25,098 nt of DNA from CAZWKX01 sp964614095 (GCA_964614095.1 CAZTJO010000029.1:1-25098); one strand, 5' to 3'; numbered from the stretch's first letter, positions 18,046-25,090 are shown. Notes: generated from the sequence alone by a model not told the origin. Made by a program: numbers and translations.

Positions 18046-18053
18046 CGCCGCGC

Positions 18054-18719
18054 GTGTCCAGATCAATCAAAATCGCACCCTCGATCCTGAACGCCGATTT
18101 CACCCGTCTCGGTGAGGAGATTCGCGGTGTGGAAGGGTGCGCCGATTTGTTCCACCTCGATGTCATGGACGGCCACTTTGTGCCGAATCTCTCCTTCGGC
18201 ATCCCGGTCATCCGGGCGGTGCGCCGGGTGACGAAGCTCTACCTGGACTGCCACCTGATGGTGTCGAATCCGGTGTCGCTATTTGCCGCGATCAAAGAGG
18301 CCGGGGGAGACCTGGTCTCCGTCCACATCGAGGTTCTCCCGGATCCAACGGCTGCGGGGGTGGCAGCTCGGGACCTCGGCCTCGATTTTGGGATCGTGAT
18401 GAATCCTCCGACTCCATTCGAGGCCGTGCGGCCCTTTGTTGAGCTCTGTGACCTGGTGCTCGTTTTGTCGGTTGCGCCCGGGTACGGCGGACAAGCGTTT
18501 ATCCCCGAGGTTCTGCCCAAAATCGAAGCAGCGAGAAACTTTGTTGACTCGGAGGGTTTGCGTGCCGATATCGAGGTCGACGGTGGCATAACACCGGATA
18601 CCGCACGGCTTGCCCAGGCCGCAGGCGCCAACGTTTTCGTCGCCGGGACGGCGATTTTCCGTGCACCGGATCCGGTTGCCGCTGTGGAACAGCTGCGAGG
18701 AGCAGTCGGAGACGAATGA
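18054..18719 (+). CDS. rpe: Ribulose-phosphate 3-epimerase
   Basis: Interconverts ribulose 5-phosphate and xylulose 5-phosphate in the pentose phosphate pathway; ribulose 5-phosphate is also a riboflavin precursor. The TIM-barrel protein is 221 aa. It has KIAPSILNADFTRLGEEI, FHLDVMDGHFVPNLSFG (metal His and catalytic Asp), DCHLMV, the phosphate-gripping SVAPGYGGQAFIP, and EVDGGI with the second catalytic Asp. GTG 18054 gives the standard N-terminus; an earlier in-frame ATG at 17985 would add an unrelated extension through the promoter. It overlaps the next gene as ATGA (18716-18719). Confidence 0.96.
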   Translation: MSRSIKIAPSILNADFTRLGEEIRGVEGCADLFHLDVMDGHFVPNLSFGIPVIRAVRRVTKLYLDCHLMVSNPVSLFAAIKEAGGDLVSVHIEVLPDPTAAGVAARDLGLDFGIVMNPPTPFEAVRPFVELCDLVLVLSVAPGYGGQAFIPEVLPKIEAARNFVDSEGLRADIEVDGGITPDTARLAQAAGANVFVAGTAIFRAPDPVAAVEQLRGAVGDE

Positions 18720-19645
18720 GCGAGCGGATTCTCGTCATTGACGATGATCCCGACGTGATCGAGTTCACCAGGCTGAACTTGGAGCGTGAGGGATACGAGG
18801 TGGCCTGCGCGGTCAGCGGACGCGACGGTCTCGACGAAGCGGCGGCAGCGGCACCCGACCTCGTGCTGCTCGACGTCATGATGCCGGACATCGACGGTCT
18901 CGAGATCCTCAACAGGCTTCACCTGAATCCATCGACGTCGAACGCGGCGATCGTTCTGCTTACCGCCAAAAGCGCCGCCAAAGACCGCATCCGCGGGCTG
19001 GAGATGGGCGCCGACGACTACATCACGAAGCCTTTCGACATCGAGGAGCTAGTGGCCCGTGTGGGAGCCGTGCTGCGCAGGTCCAAGGCGATGCGCGACC
19101 TGTCGCCTCTCACCGGTTTGCCGGGCAATTTCCGTATTGCCGAGGAGATGGAACGCCGGGTGATGAGTGGGCGGCCGGTGGCCATCGTGCACGCCGATCT
19201 GGACAACTTCAAGGCCTACAACGACCACTACGGGTTCATGCGAGGCGACAACGTCATCAAATTCACCGCCAACTGCCTGATCGAGTCCGCGGTCGAGGTG
19301 GGAGATCCCACGTGTTTTGTCGGCCACGTCGGTGGTGACGACTTCATCGCAGTCATGAGCCCCGAGGTCGCCGAACAGTTCTCCAAGGGCGTAGTGGAGC
19401 GTTTCGACGACGGCATCCTCGATTTCTACGACACACAGGATGCCTTGCGGGGCTTCGTCGAGGTCATCGATCGCCGCGGAGAGCGGCACGCCTTTCCCAT
19501 CGTTTCCATATCGCTCGGGGTGGCCAACAACTTGCGCCGCACTTTCACCAGCGAATGGGAAGCCTCTGCGGTGGCATCGGAGATGAAAGAGCACGCCAAG
19601 ACCCAGGTCGGTTCCTGCTACAAGGTCGACCGGCGCTCGCGCTAG
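18716..19645 (+). CDS. Response regulator with REC and GGDEF-like (GGDDF) domains
   Basis: A 309-aa PleD-like protein. The REC domain (1-122) is complete: acidic pair Asp10/Asp11, phosphoacceptor Asp53 in LLDVMMPDIDG, Thr83 and Lys105 in ITKPF. The GGDEF domain (about 128-305) keeps LTGLPGN, the metal/nucleotide segment HADLDNFKAYND (Asp161, Asn169) and RGD, but its signature is GGDDF (206-210), with Asp for the metal-binding Glu. The RxxD inhibitory site is absent (DPTC there). It may be a weak diguanylate cyclase, a GTP or c-di-GMP sensor, or a phospho-switch using another output. No histidine kinase is in the window. It is coupled to rpe by an ATGA overlap, which does not reveal its role. 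Confidence 0.9.
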   Translation: MSERILVIDDDPDVIEFTRLNLEREGYEVACAVSGRDGLDEAAAAAPDLVLLDVMMPDIDGLEILNRLHLNPSTSNAAIVLLTAKSAAKDRIRGLEMGADDYITKPFDIEELVARVGAVLRRSKAMRDLSPLTGLPGNFRIAEEMERRVMSGRPVAIVHADLDNFKAYNDHYGFMRGDNVIKFTANCLIESAVEVGDPTCFVGHVGGDDFIAVMSPEVAEQFSKGVVERFDDGILDFYDTQDALRGFVEVIDRRGERHAFPIVSISLGVANNLRRTFTSEWEASAVASEMKEHAKTQVGSCYKVDRRSR

Positions 19646-19674
19646 GGCTCATTCGAGTTCATTCCCGGCCTCAC

Positions 19675-19680
19675 TAGAAT
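19675..19680 (+). promoter_or_regulatory. Candidate -10 element of the riboflavin operon
   Basis: TAGAAT lies 30 nt after the response-regulator stop and just upstream of the FMN aptamer. A weak TTCGAG sits 17 nt upstream (19652-19657). Initiation near 19687 would start the transcript at the base of aptamer helix P1, as expected for a riboswitch-led operon. Confidence 0.5.
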
Positions 19681-19688
19681 CTGTCCTG

Positions 19689-19801
19689 CCTTTCTTCGGG
19701 GCAGGGTGAAATTCCCGACCGGCGGTGACAGCCCGCGAACCCTGTGAGGGTTGACCCGGCGCAAATCCGGGGCCGACGGTGAGAGTCCGGATGGGAGAAG
19801 G
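19689..19801 (+). ncRNA. FMN riboswitch (RFN element)
   Basis: The conserved aptamer blocks are all present in order: TTCGGGGCAGGGTGAAATTC, CCGACCGGCGGTGACAG, CCCGCGAACCC, the variable arm, then CAAATCCGGGGCCGACGGT and GAGAGTCCGGATGGGAGA. The closing P1 helix can use CCTT (19689-19692) with AAGG (19798-19801). It is immediately upstream of ribD and should lower rib expression when FMN is abundant. There is no T-tract after it, so control is probably at translation initiation rather than termination. The spacer to ribD has a run of eight Cs (19831-19838) that could pair with GGAGG at the ribD SD (19844-19848) or with GGAGGG at the aptamer's 3' edge (19800-19805). Confidence 0.95.
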
Positions 19802-19853
19802 AGGGTTCGTGCCGCACGCTCGCGGACGCGCCCCCCCCGACGCGGAGGAACGA

Positions 19854-20903
19854 ATGGACGAGCGACGGCTCATGTACGAGGCCATCGGGCTGGCTCGGGG
19901 AGCCACTCCACACCCGAATCCGAGTGTTGGCGCCTTGGTGCTCGATGCCGCGGGCCTAGTCGTGGGCCGGGGATTCCACGAAGGCCCCGGATGTCCCCAC
20001 GCTGAAGTGGTGGCCCTCACCGAAGCGGGTGAGGCCGCCGTCGGCGGCACGCTTGTTGTCACCATGGAACCCTGCGTGCACACAGGGCGCACTCCGCCGT
20101 GTATCGACGCGGTGCTGGGCGTGGGCCTGCGCGCCGTGATCATCGGGACCATCGATCCCGACTCCCGGGTCTCGGGGAGAGGAGTGGCCCGCCTCCGCGA
20201 GGCCGGCATCGAGGTCACCATCGGAGTGGCCGTCGACGAGGTGGAGGCTCTGGACCCGGGGTATTTCCATCATCGTCGCACCGGAAGGCCGAGGGTGACT
20301 CTCAAGGCGGCGCTGACCCTGGATGGGCAAGTTGCCGCCGCCGATGGCTCGTCGCGCTGGATCACGTCGGAAGAAGCGCGCGCCGACGCGCACCGACTCC
20401 GCAGCGGCGCGGATGCCGTGGCGGTTGGGGCCGGAACCGTGATCGCCGATAACCCGGCCCTCACTGTGCGCCTGCCCCAGTACCTGGGGCCGCAGCCGCA
20501 GCCGGTGATCTTTGCCGGCAGGCGGCCTCTGCCGGAGTCGGCTCAGCTGTGGGCCCGCCAGCCGCTCGTTTTCTCCCCTGAAGATGCCGGTTACCCCGGC
20601 GAGGTGGTGGTGCTGCCCGGTCCCGGCGGCGTCGACCTGTCGGCGGCGGTGAAGGAGATGGGCCGGCGCGAGGTGGTGGACTTGCTGGTCGAGGGAGGCC
20701 CCACCCTGGCCGGGAGTTTTGTGAGCGGGGGACTGGTCGATCGCGGGGTGTTCTACTTCGCCGGCAGCCTGGCCGGAGGCACAGGGCGCCCGGCGCTTGC
20801 CGGGACCTTTGCCTCGCTGGGATCGATGCGCCGAGTGGACATTGTCTCCGTGGATCGGGTAGGGCCGGATCTGCGCGTCGAATTCACTATGGAGGAGGCT
20901 TGA
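19854..20903 (+). CDS. ribD: Bifunctional pyrimidine deaminase/reductase of riboflavin synthesis
   Basis: Deaminates then reduces the pyrimidine intermediate after GTP cyclohydrolase II. The protein is 349 aa. The N-terminal zinc deaminase (1-140) has PNPSVGALV, the HAE motif (His49, Glu51) and MEPCVHTGRTPPC with Cys74 and Cys83. The C-terminal NADPH reductase (about 145-345) has RVTLKAALTLDGQVAAADGSS, SRWITSEEARADAHRLRSGADAV and VGAGTVIADNPALTVR. ATG 19854 is chosen because GGAGG lies 5 nt upstream and MDERRLMYEAI starts the first helix; the earlier in-frame GTG at 19779 falls inside the riboswitch. It joins ribE as TGATG. Confidence 0.96.
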   Translation: MDERRLMYEAIGLARGATPHPNPSVGALVLDAAGLVVGRGFHEGPGCPHAEVVALTEAGEAAVGGTLVVTMEPCVHTGRTPPCIDAVLGVGLRAVIIGTIDPDSRVSGRGVARLREAGIEVTIGVAVDEVEALDPGYFHHRRTGRPRVTLKAALTLDGQVAAADGSSRWITSEEARADAHRLRSGADAVAVGAGTVIADNPALTVRLPQYLGPQPQPVIFAGRRPLPESAQLWARQPLVFSPEDAGYPGEVVVLPGPGGVDLSAAVKEMGRREVVDLLVEGGPTLAGSFVSGGLVDRGVFYFAGSLAGGTGRPALAGTFASLGSMRRVDIVSVDRVGPDLRVEFTMEEA

Positions 20904-21493
20904 TGTTCACCGGCATCATTGAGCGTATCGGAACCGTCACCGAGGTCGAAGACTCGGGCGGCCGACGCCGTTTTGTGCTCGAGACTGGCGATCTGGCCAG
21001 GGACATGGAGGTGGGGGATTCCCTCGCGGTGAACGGGGTATGCCTCACTGCAATCCAGGTGAACGCTGGGGGCCTGGCCGTAGAGGCGGTGACGGAGACC
21101 CTGGATCGCTCCAACCTCAGTGACCTGGGCGTGGGTGATGCAGTCAATCTCGAACGGCCCATGCCCGCCGGAGGCCGGTTCGACGGCCATATCGTGCAGG
21201 GGCACGTGGACGGGGTAGCCACGGTGCGTTCCATCGTGACGGAAGGGGCGTCGATTCGTATGTGGTTCGATGTTCCCGGAAAGCTGCGCCGGTATCTGGT
21301 GGAAAAGGGGTCCGTGGCCGTTGATGGTGTCAGCCTGACGGTGTCGGGGGTCGACGGCGCCGGATTTGAGGTGGTGCTCATTCCGCATACTCTCGATGTG
21401 ACCGTTTTCGGTTCGCGTGCTGCTGGAGACGCGGTGAACCTGGAGATGGATGTGCTGGCCAAGTACGTGGAACGGCTTCTCGGAGAGTCATGA
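20903..21493 (+). CDS. ribE: Riboflavin synthase
   Basis: Final step: dismutation of two lumazine molecules into riboflavin and the pyrimidine. The 196-aa protein has the two tandem lumazine-binding beta-barrel repeats, each with its own motif: MFTGIIERIGTV then VNGVCLTA in the first, and GHIVQGHVDGVATV then VDGVSLTV in the second. ATG 20903 has GGAGGAGG (20891-20898) upstream, overlaps the ribD stop by one base, and gives the invariant MFTGIIE start. It joins ribBA by ATGA (21490-21493). Confidence 0.97.
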   Translation: MFTGIIERIGTVTEVEDSGGRRRFVLETGDLARDMEVGDSLAVNGVCLTAIQVNAGGLAVEAVTETLDRSNLSDLGVGDAVNLERPMPAGGRFDGHIVQGHVDGVATVRSIVTEGASIRMWFDVPGKLRRYLVEKGSVAVDGVSLTVSGVDGAGFEVVLIPHTLDVTVFGSRAAGDAVNLEMDVLAKYVERLLGES

Positions 21494-22722
21494 GCTTCTC
21501 CGCCATCTCCGAGGCGATTCAAGCCCTGCAAAACGGGAGTTTTGTTGTGGTCGTCGACGATGCCGACAGGGAGAACGAGGGCGATCTCGTGGTGGCGGCG
21601 GAGAAGGCCACTCCCGAGCACATCGCCTTTTTGGTTCACTACACGAGCGGTCTCATCTGTGTTCCGGTCGAGGGGGCGCGCCTGGACGAGCTTCGACTGC
21701 CCTTGATGGTGGCCGAGAACACCGATTCCCACCGCACCGCCTTTACCGTCTCCGTCGATTACGTGCACGGCACCACCACCGGCATCTCGGCGGCCGACAG
21801 AGCCGCCACCATTCGTTCGCTGGCCGATCCGAATACAAAGCCAAACGATCTGGCCCGGCCCGGGCACATCTTTCCACTGCGTTACTGTGAGGGGGGAGTG
21901 CTGAAACGGGCCGGGCACACGGAGGCTGCCATCGATCTGGTTCGATTGGCCGGTCTTCGCCCCGCCGGTGCCCTCTGCGAGATCGTCAACAACGACGGGA
22001 GCATGGCACGACTGCCCCAGCTGGAGAGTTTTGCTCAGGAGCACGGTCTGCCTCTGGTGAGCATCGCGGCTCTTATCAGCCACAGGCGACGTTTGGAGAA
22101 GCTGGTGCGTCGGGTGGCGGAGGCGACCATTCCCACCGACATGGGGGAGTTCAGAGCGGTGGGCTTCGAGTCTTTACTGGATGGAGTGCACCACATTGCG
22201 TTGGTGCGCGGGGACGTCGCCGGCAAGCAGAACGTGCTGGTGAGAGTGCACTCAGAGTGCCTTACCGGCGATGTTTTCGGGAGCAGGCGCTGCGACTGCG
22301 GCTATCAGCTGCGAGAGGCGCTCCGCAGGGTGGCCGAGGAAGGGGAAGGCGTTGTGCTGTATGTGCGGGGTCACGAGGGCCGCGGCATCGGCCTGCTTCA
22401 CAAGCTGGCTGCGTACGCGCTTCAGGAGAGCGGGAGGGATACGGTACAGGCCAACCTGGATCTGGGGCTTCCGGTCGACTCCCGCGACTACGGCATCGGG
22501 GCGCAGATACTGGCCGACCTGGGGATTACCAGCATGCGTCTCCTGACCAACAATCCGGAGAAACGGGCCGGGCTCGAGGGCTACGGCCTCAGCATCACCG
22601 GTCGCCTGCCGCTTTTGGTGACGCCGACGGCGGAGAATCGTGCCTACCTGCAGACCAAGGTGGACAAGCTGGGACACCTGATCGATTTTGAGGAGGTGGC
22701 GGATGACCGAGATCACCGGTGA
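21490..22722 (+). CDS. ribBA: 3,4-dihydroxy-2-butanone-4-phosphate synthase / GTP cyclohydrolase II
   Basis: A fused enzyme (410 aa) supplying both branches of riboflavin synthesis. The N-terminal DHBP synthase (1-200) converts ribulose 5-phosphate and has VVDDADRENEGDLVVAAE, HRTAFTVSVD, RPGHIFPLR and GHTEAAIDL. The C-terminal GTP cyclohydrolase II (about 205-400) has the zinc cysteines in HSECLTGDVFGSRRCDCG, the GHEGRGIGLLHK loop, and LLTNNPEKRAGLEGYG. Both active sites look intact. Its ribulose 5-phosphate substrate is the substrate of the nearby rpe product. It overlaps ribE by 4 nt and ribH by 20 nt. Confidence 0.97.
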   Translation: MSFSAISEAIQALQNGSFVVVVDDADRENEGDLVVAAEKATPEHIAFLVHYTSGLICVPVEGARLDELRLPLMVAENTDSHRTAFTVSVDYVHGTTTGISAADRAATIRSLADPNTKPNDLARPGHIFPLRYCEGGVLKRAGHTEAAIDLVRLAGLRPAGALCEIVNNDGSMARLPQLESFAQEHGLPLVSIAALISHRRRLEKLVRRVAEATIPTDMGEFRAVGFESLLDGVHHIALVRGDVAGKQNVLVRVHSECLTGDVFGSRRCDCGYQLREALRRVAEEGEGVVLYVRGHEGRGIGLLHKLAAYALQESGRDTVQANLDLGLPVDSRDYGIGAQILADLGITSMRLLTNNPEKRAGLEGYGLSITGRLPLLVTPTAENRAYLQTKVDKLGHLIDFEEVADDRDHR

Positions 22723-23209
22723 CTTTGATGCCGGCGGGCTGCGGGTCGGCATCGTTGTATCGACTTTCAACGAGCTGGTCACCGCCGGCCTGCTGTCGGG
22801 AGCGTTGGCGGCGCTGGCGAAGGCAGGGGCCAAGGACCCCACGGTGGTGCGGGTCGCCGGGTCCTTTGAGCTGCCGGTGGTGGCTCTTGGTCTCGCCAGA
22901 TCGGGGTACGACTGTGTTGTCGCCCTGGGTGCAGTGGTGAGGGGAGAGACGGACCACTACGAGCATATTGCGGCCCAGGCGGCCGCAGGGCTGCGCCAGG
23001 TGGCGGTGAGCACCGGTATGCCCGTGGGATTTGGTGTGTTGACGGCGCGGCGCCTGGAACAGGCGCATGAACGCAGCCAACCCGGCCCGGGCAACAAGGG
23101 CGCCGAGGCGGCCGAGGCGGCGGTGAGGGCGGCGATGGCGCTGCGGCGCATTCGGGGCCGGAAGGGCCGTAGTAGGGTCGCCGGGTGGCGGTTCTCCGGT
23201 CGGCATTGA
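22703..23209 (+). CDS. ribH: 6,7-dimethyl-8-ribityllumazine synthase
   Basis: Condenses the pyrimidine and butanone phosphate products into lumazine, forming large pentameric or icosahedral shells. The protein is 168 aa. It has RVGIVVSTFNELVT, VAGSFELPVVAL, ALGAVVRGETDHYEHIA with the catalytic His, and GFGVLTARRLEQAHERS followed by GNKGAEAAEAAVRAA. The C-terminal tail (about the last 20 residues, rich in Arg and Gly) exceeds the usual family end and is encoded where the rnhB promoter and start lie. ATG 22703 has AGGAGG (22691-22696), and the gene overlaps the end of ribBA by 20 nt. Confidence 0.96.
   Translation: MTEITGDFDAGGLRVGIVVSTFNELVTAGLLSGALAALAKAGAKDPTVVRVAGSFELPVVALGLARSGYDCVVALGAVVRGETDHYEHIAAQAAAGLRQVAVSTGMPVGFGVLTARRLEQAHERSQPGPGNKGAEAAEAAVRAAMALRRIRGRKGRSRVAGWRFSGRH
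23173..23178 (+). promoter_or_regulatory. Candidate -10 element for rnhB (leaderless, inside ribH)
   Basis: TAGGGT followed by six bases (CGCCGG) precedes GTG 23185 of rnhB, the same geometry as ppk2. No Shine-Dalgarno is present. The element is inside the 3' end of ribH. No clear -35 was found. Confidence 0.42.
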
Positions 23210-23859
23210 AGGGCAGCGCTCCCGGCCTCGCCACCGAGCGCCGTTTGTGGGACGACGGCCGGCTGATCGTCGTCGGCGTGGACGAGGTAGGTCGTGGTGC
23301 CTGGGCCGGGCCCCTGAGCGTCGGCGCCGCGGTGCTTCCCCAAGATCGGCGTGTCTACAAGATCCGTGACTCGAAGCTGCTGAGTGAGGAGGAGCGGGAG
23401 GCGCTGTTCGATCGTATCGGCGGGTGGTGCATCGCCTGGTCGGTAGGCCACTCCTCGGCTGCAGAATGTGATGAGCTCGGCATGTCGGAGGCGCAGCGCC
23501 TGGCGGCACGGAGGGCGCTCGACGGTCTGGGCGTGGCGCCGGACGCCGTGCTGCTCGACGGCAGGTGGGACTTCGTCGGCGGTGCGATGCCGGTCGTCGG
23601 CGGCGATCGGACGTGCCTCTCCATCGCGGCGGCATCGATCCTGGCCAAGGTGACCAGAGATCGCATCATGCGCGCCGAGGCGGAGCACTACCCGGCGTAC
23701 TGGTTCGAACGGAACAAGGGCTATCCGGGCCCACGCCACCGGGCCGCGCTGCAATGGCTCGGTCCCAGCACGGCACACCGGCGCTCCTGGTCGTTCATGG
23801 ACGGGATGATGTGGCCGGGTCTGCGCCGCCAGGAGCGCCAGGGACGGCTGTTTGGTTGA
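23185..23859 (+). CDS. rnhB: Ribonuclease HII
   Basis: Cleaves RNA in RNA-DNA hybrids and at single ribonucleotides in DNA. The 224-aa protein has all four catalytic acids: Asp33 and Glu34 in GVDEVGRGAWAG, Asp125 in LLDGRWDF, and Asp141 in GGDRTCLSIAAASILAKVTRD. DSKLLSEEER and a C-terminal NKGYPGPRHRAAL segment are also typical. GTG 23185 gives a 25-residue leader before the conserved core and overlaps ribH by 25 nt; no other start is better placed. It may be transcribed from its own leaderless promoter. A 257-nt gap follows. Confidence 0.95.
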   Translation: MAVLRSALKGSAPGLATERRLWDDGRLIVVGVDEVGRGAWAGPLSVGAAVLPQDRRVYKIRDSKLLSEEEREALFDRIGGWCIAWSVGHSSAAECDELGMSEAQRLAARRALDGLGVAPDAVLLDGRWDFVGGAMPVVGGDRTCLSIAAASILAKVTRDRIMRAEAEHYPAYWFERNKGYPGPRHRAALQWLGPSTAHRRSWSFMDGMMWPGLRRQERQGRLFG

Positions 23860-23886
23860 TCGTGGGCCGCCGTCGGCTGGCACGTG

Positions 23887-23915
23887 TTGACAGATCCGAG
23901 CCGAGCGACTAGCAA
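23887..23915 (+). promoter_or_regulatory. Candidate promoter with consensus -35
   Basis: TTGACA (23887-23892) matches the -35 consensus exactly, with TAGCAA (23910-23915) 17 nt downstream as a weaker -10. It would produce a leader of about 195 nt for the gene at 24117. Confidence 0.42.
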
Positions 23916-24014
23916 CGGGTGTGTAGAACAGGGCGGCACGTTTGCTGCCGCGCCGCGACGGGCGCCGGTATCGCTCTTGATTCCGATTTGCCGAGGGTCG
24001 GGGTGGCTTGCGTG

Positions 24015-24020
24015 TAGCCT
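24015..24020 (+). promoter_or_regulatory. Alternative -10 element upstream of the coiled-coil gene
   Basis: TAGCCT resembles the TAGnnT hexamers at other starts in the window and would give a leader of about 90 nt. The closest -35-like TTGCCG (23988-23993) is 21 nt away, longer than normal, so support is weak. Confidence 0.25.
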
Positions 24021-24116
24021 CCATACGCTGCCGTCGGTGTGTTTGCCTTGGTGTGTTCTCGTCGGCCCGATGGGGCCGGGTGGGGCGTCGGCGGCCCAAG
24101 GGGAGGAAACGACACC

Positions 24117-24869
24117 ATGTCTGATGTTCCTGAAGCACCGGAGGCGCCCGCCCCTCTTGAGGAAGCTCCCGCCGAAGAGAAGGTGAAGGAGCAGAGATCG
24201 ATATCAGTGAAGAAGCTGATGATCGTCCTGGGGTCGGTGCTGGTGGTCGCTGCCATCGGTGTGGGCGCGTACATCCTGGTGACGTGGACCACCGTGGCCA
24301 ACAGCGATCACGATACAGTGCTCGAAACACTCGCGACCACCCAGGGCGAGTTGGAGACAACCCAGGCGGATCTCGCCGCCGCTCTGAGCGACATAGCCGA
24401 TCTCCAGGATGATCTGGATGCGAGCAACGATGAGAACGCCCGGCTGACCGGCGATCTCGATGCGGCGACGGCGGAGGTGGCCGATCTCACCGCCACCATC
24501 GACGCCACCAGCGAAGAGATCGAGAACATCGTCGACTTCGCCCAAACCTACGCGGCCTGGATCTTGGCCAGCTTCAACGTCGATCACCTGGAGAACATCG
24601 GGGTCGACCTGTCCATTGGTGATGAGCTAGCCGAGAATGCCGGTCTCGAAGGCGGATGGGATGATCTCTCCGATGACTTCACATTCTGGGCCGCAACGTG
24701 GAATTCGCTGGGGGCTCTCGACCCCGAGATAGACGACTTGGTGGACGCCTTCTTCGACGCGGCGTGGGGGTCGCAAGCTGAGGACAAGGCCGTCGCGGAG
24801 TTCACGGTGCTGGTGGCCAACTACCTGATGGAGGCGGCGCTGGCGGCGCAGGCGGCCATGGGCGGCTGA
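24117..24869 (+). CDS. Membrane-anchored coiled-coil protein of unknown function
   Basis: I do not recognise a family. The 250-aa protein has a Pro/Glu/Ala-rich N-terminal tail (1-27), basic residues before one hydrophobic helix (about 34-57, LMIVLGSVLVVAAIGVGAYI), then a long heptad-like region (about 66-135) rich in Asp, Leu, Ala and Thr (GELETTQADLAAALSDIADL begins it). An acidic C-terminal part (about 136-250) has several Trp and Asp residues. The topology suggests a single-pass anchor with the N-terminus inside and the coiled coil outside, but this is a prediction. GGGAGG (24101-24106) precedes ATG 24117. It is probably monocistronic. A scaffolding or cell-envelope role is conceivable but not shown. 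Confidence 0.85.
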   Translation: MSDVPEAPEAPAPLEEAPAEEKVKEQRSISVKKLMIVLGSVLVVAAIGVGAYILVTWTTVANSDHDTVLETLATTQGELETTQADLAAALSDIADLQDDLDASNDENARLTGDLDAATAEVADLTATIDATSEEIENIVDFAQTYAAWILASFNVDHLENIGVDLSIGDELAENAGLEGGWDDLSDDFTFWAATWNSLGALDPEIDDLVDAFFDAAWGSQAEDKAVAEFTVLVANYLMEAALAAQAAMGG

Positions 24870-24949
24870 CACCGGTACCGCCGGAGCGTCAGGCCCGGAG
24901 GGTCGGACGGTACGCCCGCCCGCGGCCACGGCCGTTTGGGTCCGCTACG

Positions 24950-24977
24950 TTGACAGGCTCTTGCGGCCTCATATACT
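24950..24977 (+). promoter_or_regulatory. Strong sigma-70-type promoter
   Basis: TTGACA (24950-24955), 16 nt, then TATACT (24972-24977): the best promoter match in the window. Initiation is expected near 24984. It lies 81 nt after the coiled-coil gene stop and drives transcription out of the window. Confidence 0.75.
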
Positions 24978-24983
24978 TGTGGG

Positions 24984-25090
24984 CCACAACCGATAGGGAA
25001 AAGAGGGAGCGCTGCTTCCCACCCGGCCACCTCGAGGTGCGCCGAGGTCTCATTGACCGGAGACGGCAGCTTCCTGCCGTCTTTCTTTTC
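24984..25090 (+). ncRNA. Structured leader or small RNA of unknown family
   Basis: The roughly 107-nt transcribed segment between the strong promoter and the terminator holds no ORF with an SD. It contains a GGGAGC/GCTTCCC hairpin, the 12-nt palindrome CACCTCGAGGTG (25028-25039), two CGAGGT copies, and a GTCTC (25047-25051)/GAGAC (25060-25064) pair that overlaps the terminator's 5' stem. Such exclusive pairing is typical of attenuator leaders. It may regulate a gene just outside the window (a ribosomal-protein leader is one guess) or be a free small RNA. I cannot assign a family. Confidence 0.4.
25061..25090 (+). terminator. Intrinsic terminator / attenuator at the window edge
   Basis: A 9-bp perfect stem AGACGGCAG (25061-25069) with CTGCCGTCT (25074-25082), tetraloop CTTC, followed by TTCTTTTC. 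It lies about 80-105 nt after the strong promoter with no gene in between, so it either ends a small RNA or attenuates a downstream operon. Confidence 0.82.

Larger units (their letters stand above)
23860..24116. other. Intergenic region between rnhB and the coiled-coil gene
   Basis: This stretch has no convincing gene. It contains two candidate promoters and two short hairpins: GCGGCA/TGCCGC (23933-23951) and CGGCCC/GGGCCG with loop GATG (24063-24078). A GTG at 24039 is in frame with the next gene but would add a non-conserved leader. No small RNA family was recognised. Confidence 0.6.

Noticed and set aside
17985..18053. Longer rpe from ATG 17985
   Set aside because: The added 23 residues do not resemble the family, and the DNA contains the rpe -10 element.
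19779..19853. GTG start for RibD inside the riboswitch
   Set aside because: It lies within the conserved FMN aptamer. ATG 19854 has a proper SD and the normal N-terminus.
24039..24116. GTG 24039 start for the coiled-coil protein
   Set aside because: The extension is non-conserved looking, crosses a hairpin, and a good SD precedes ATG 24117.
22957..24360. Minus-strand open frame of 467 codons spanning ribH, rnhB and the following gap
   Set aside because: Antisense to conserved genes, low-complexity Arg/Pro-rich translation, no SD, no family resemblance.
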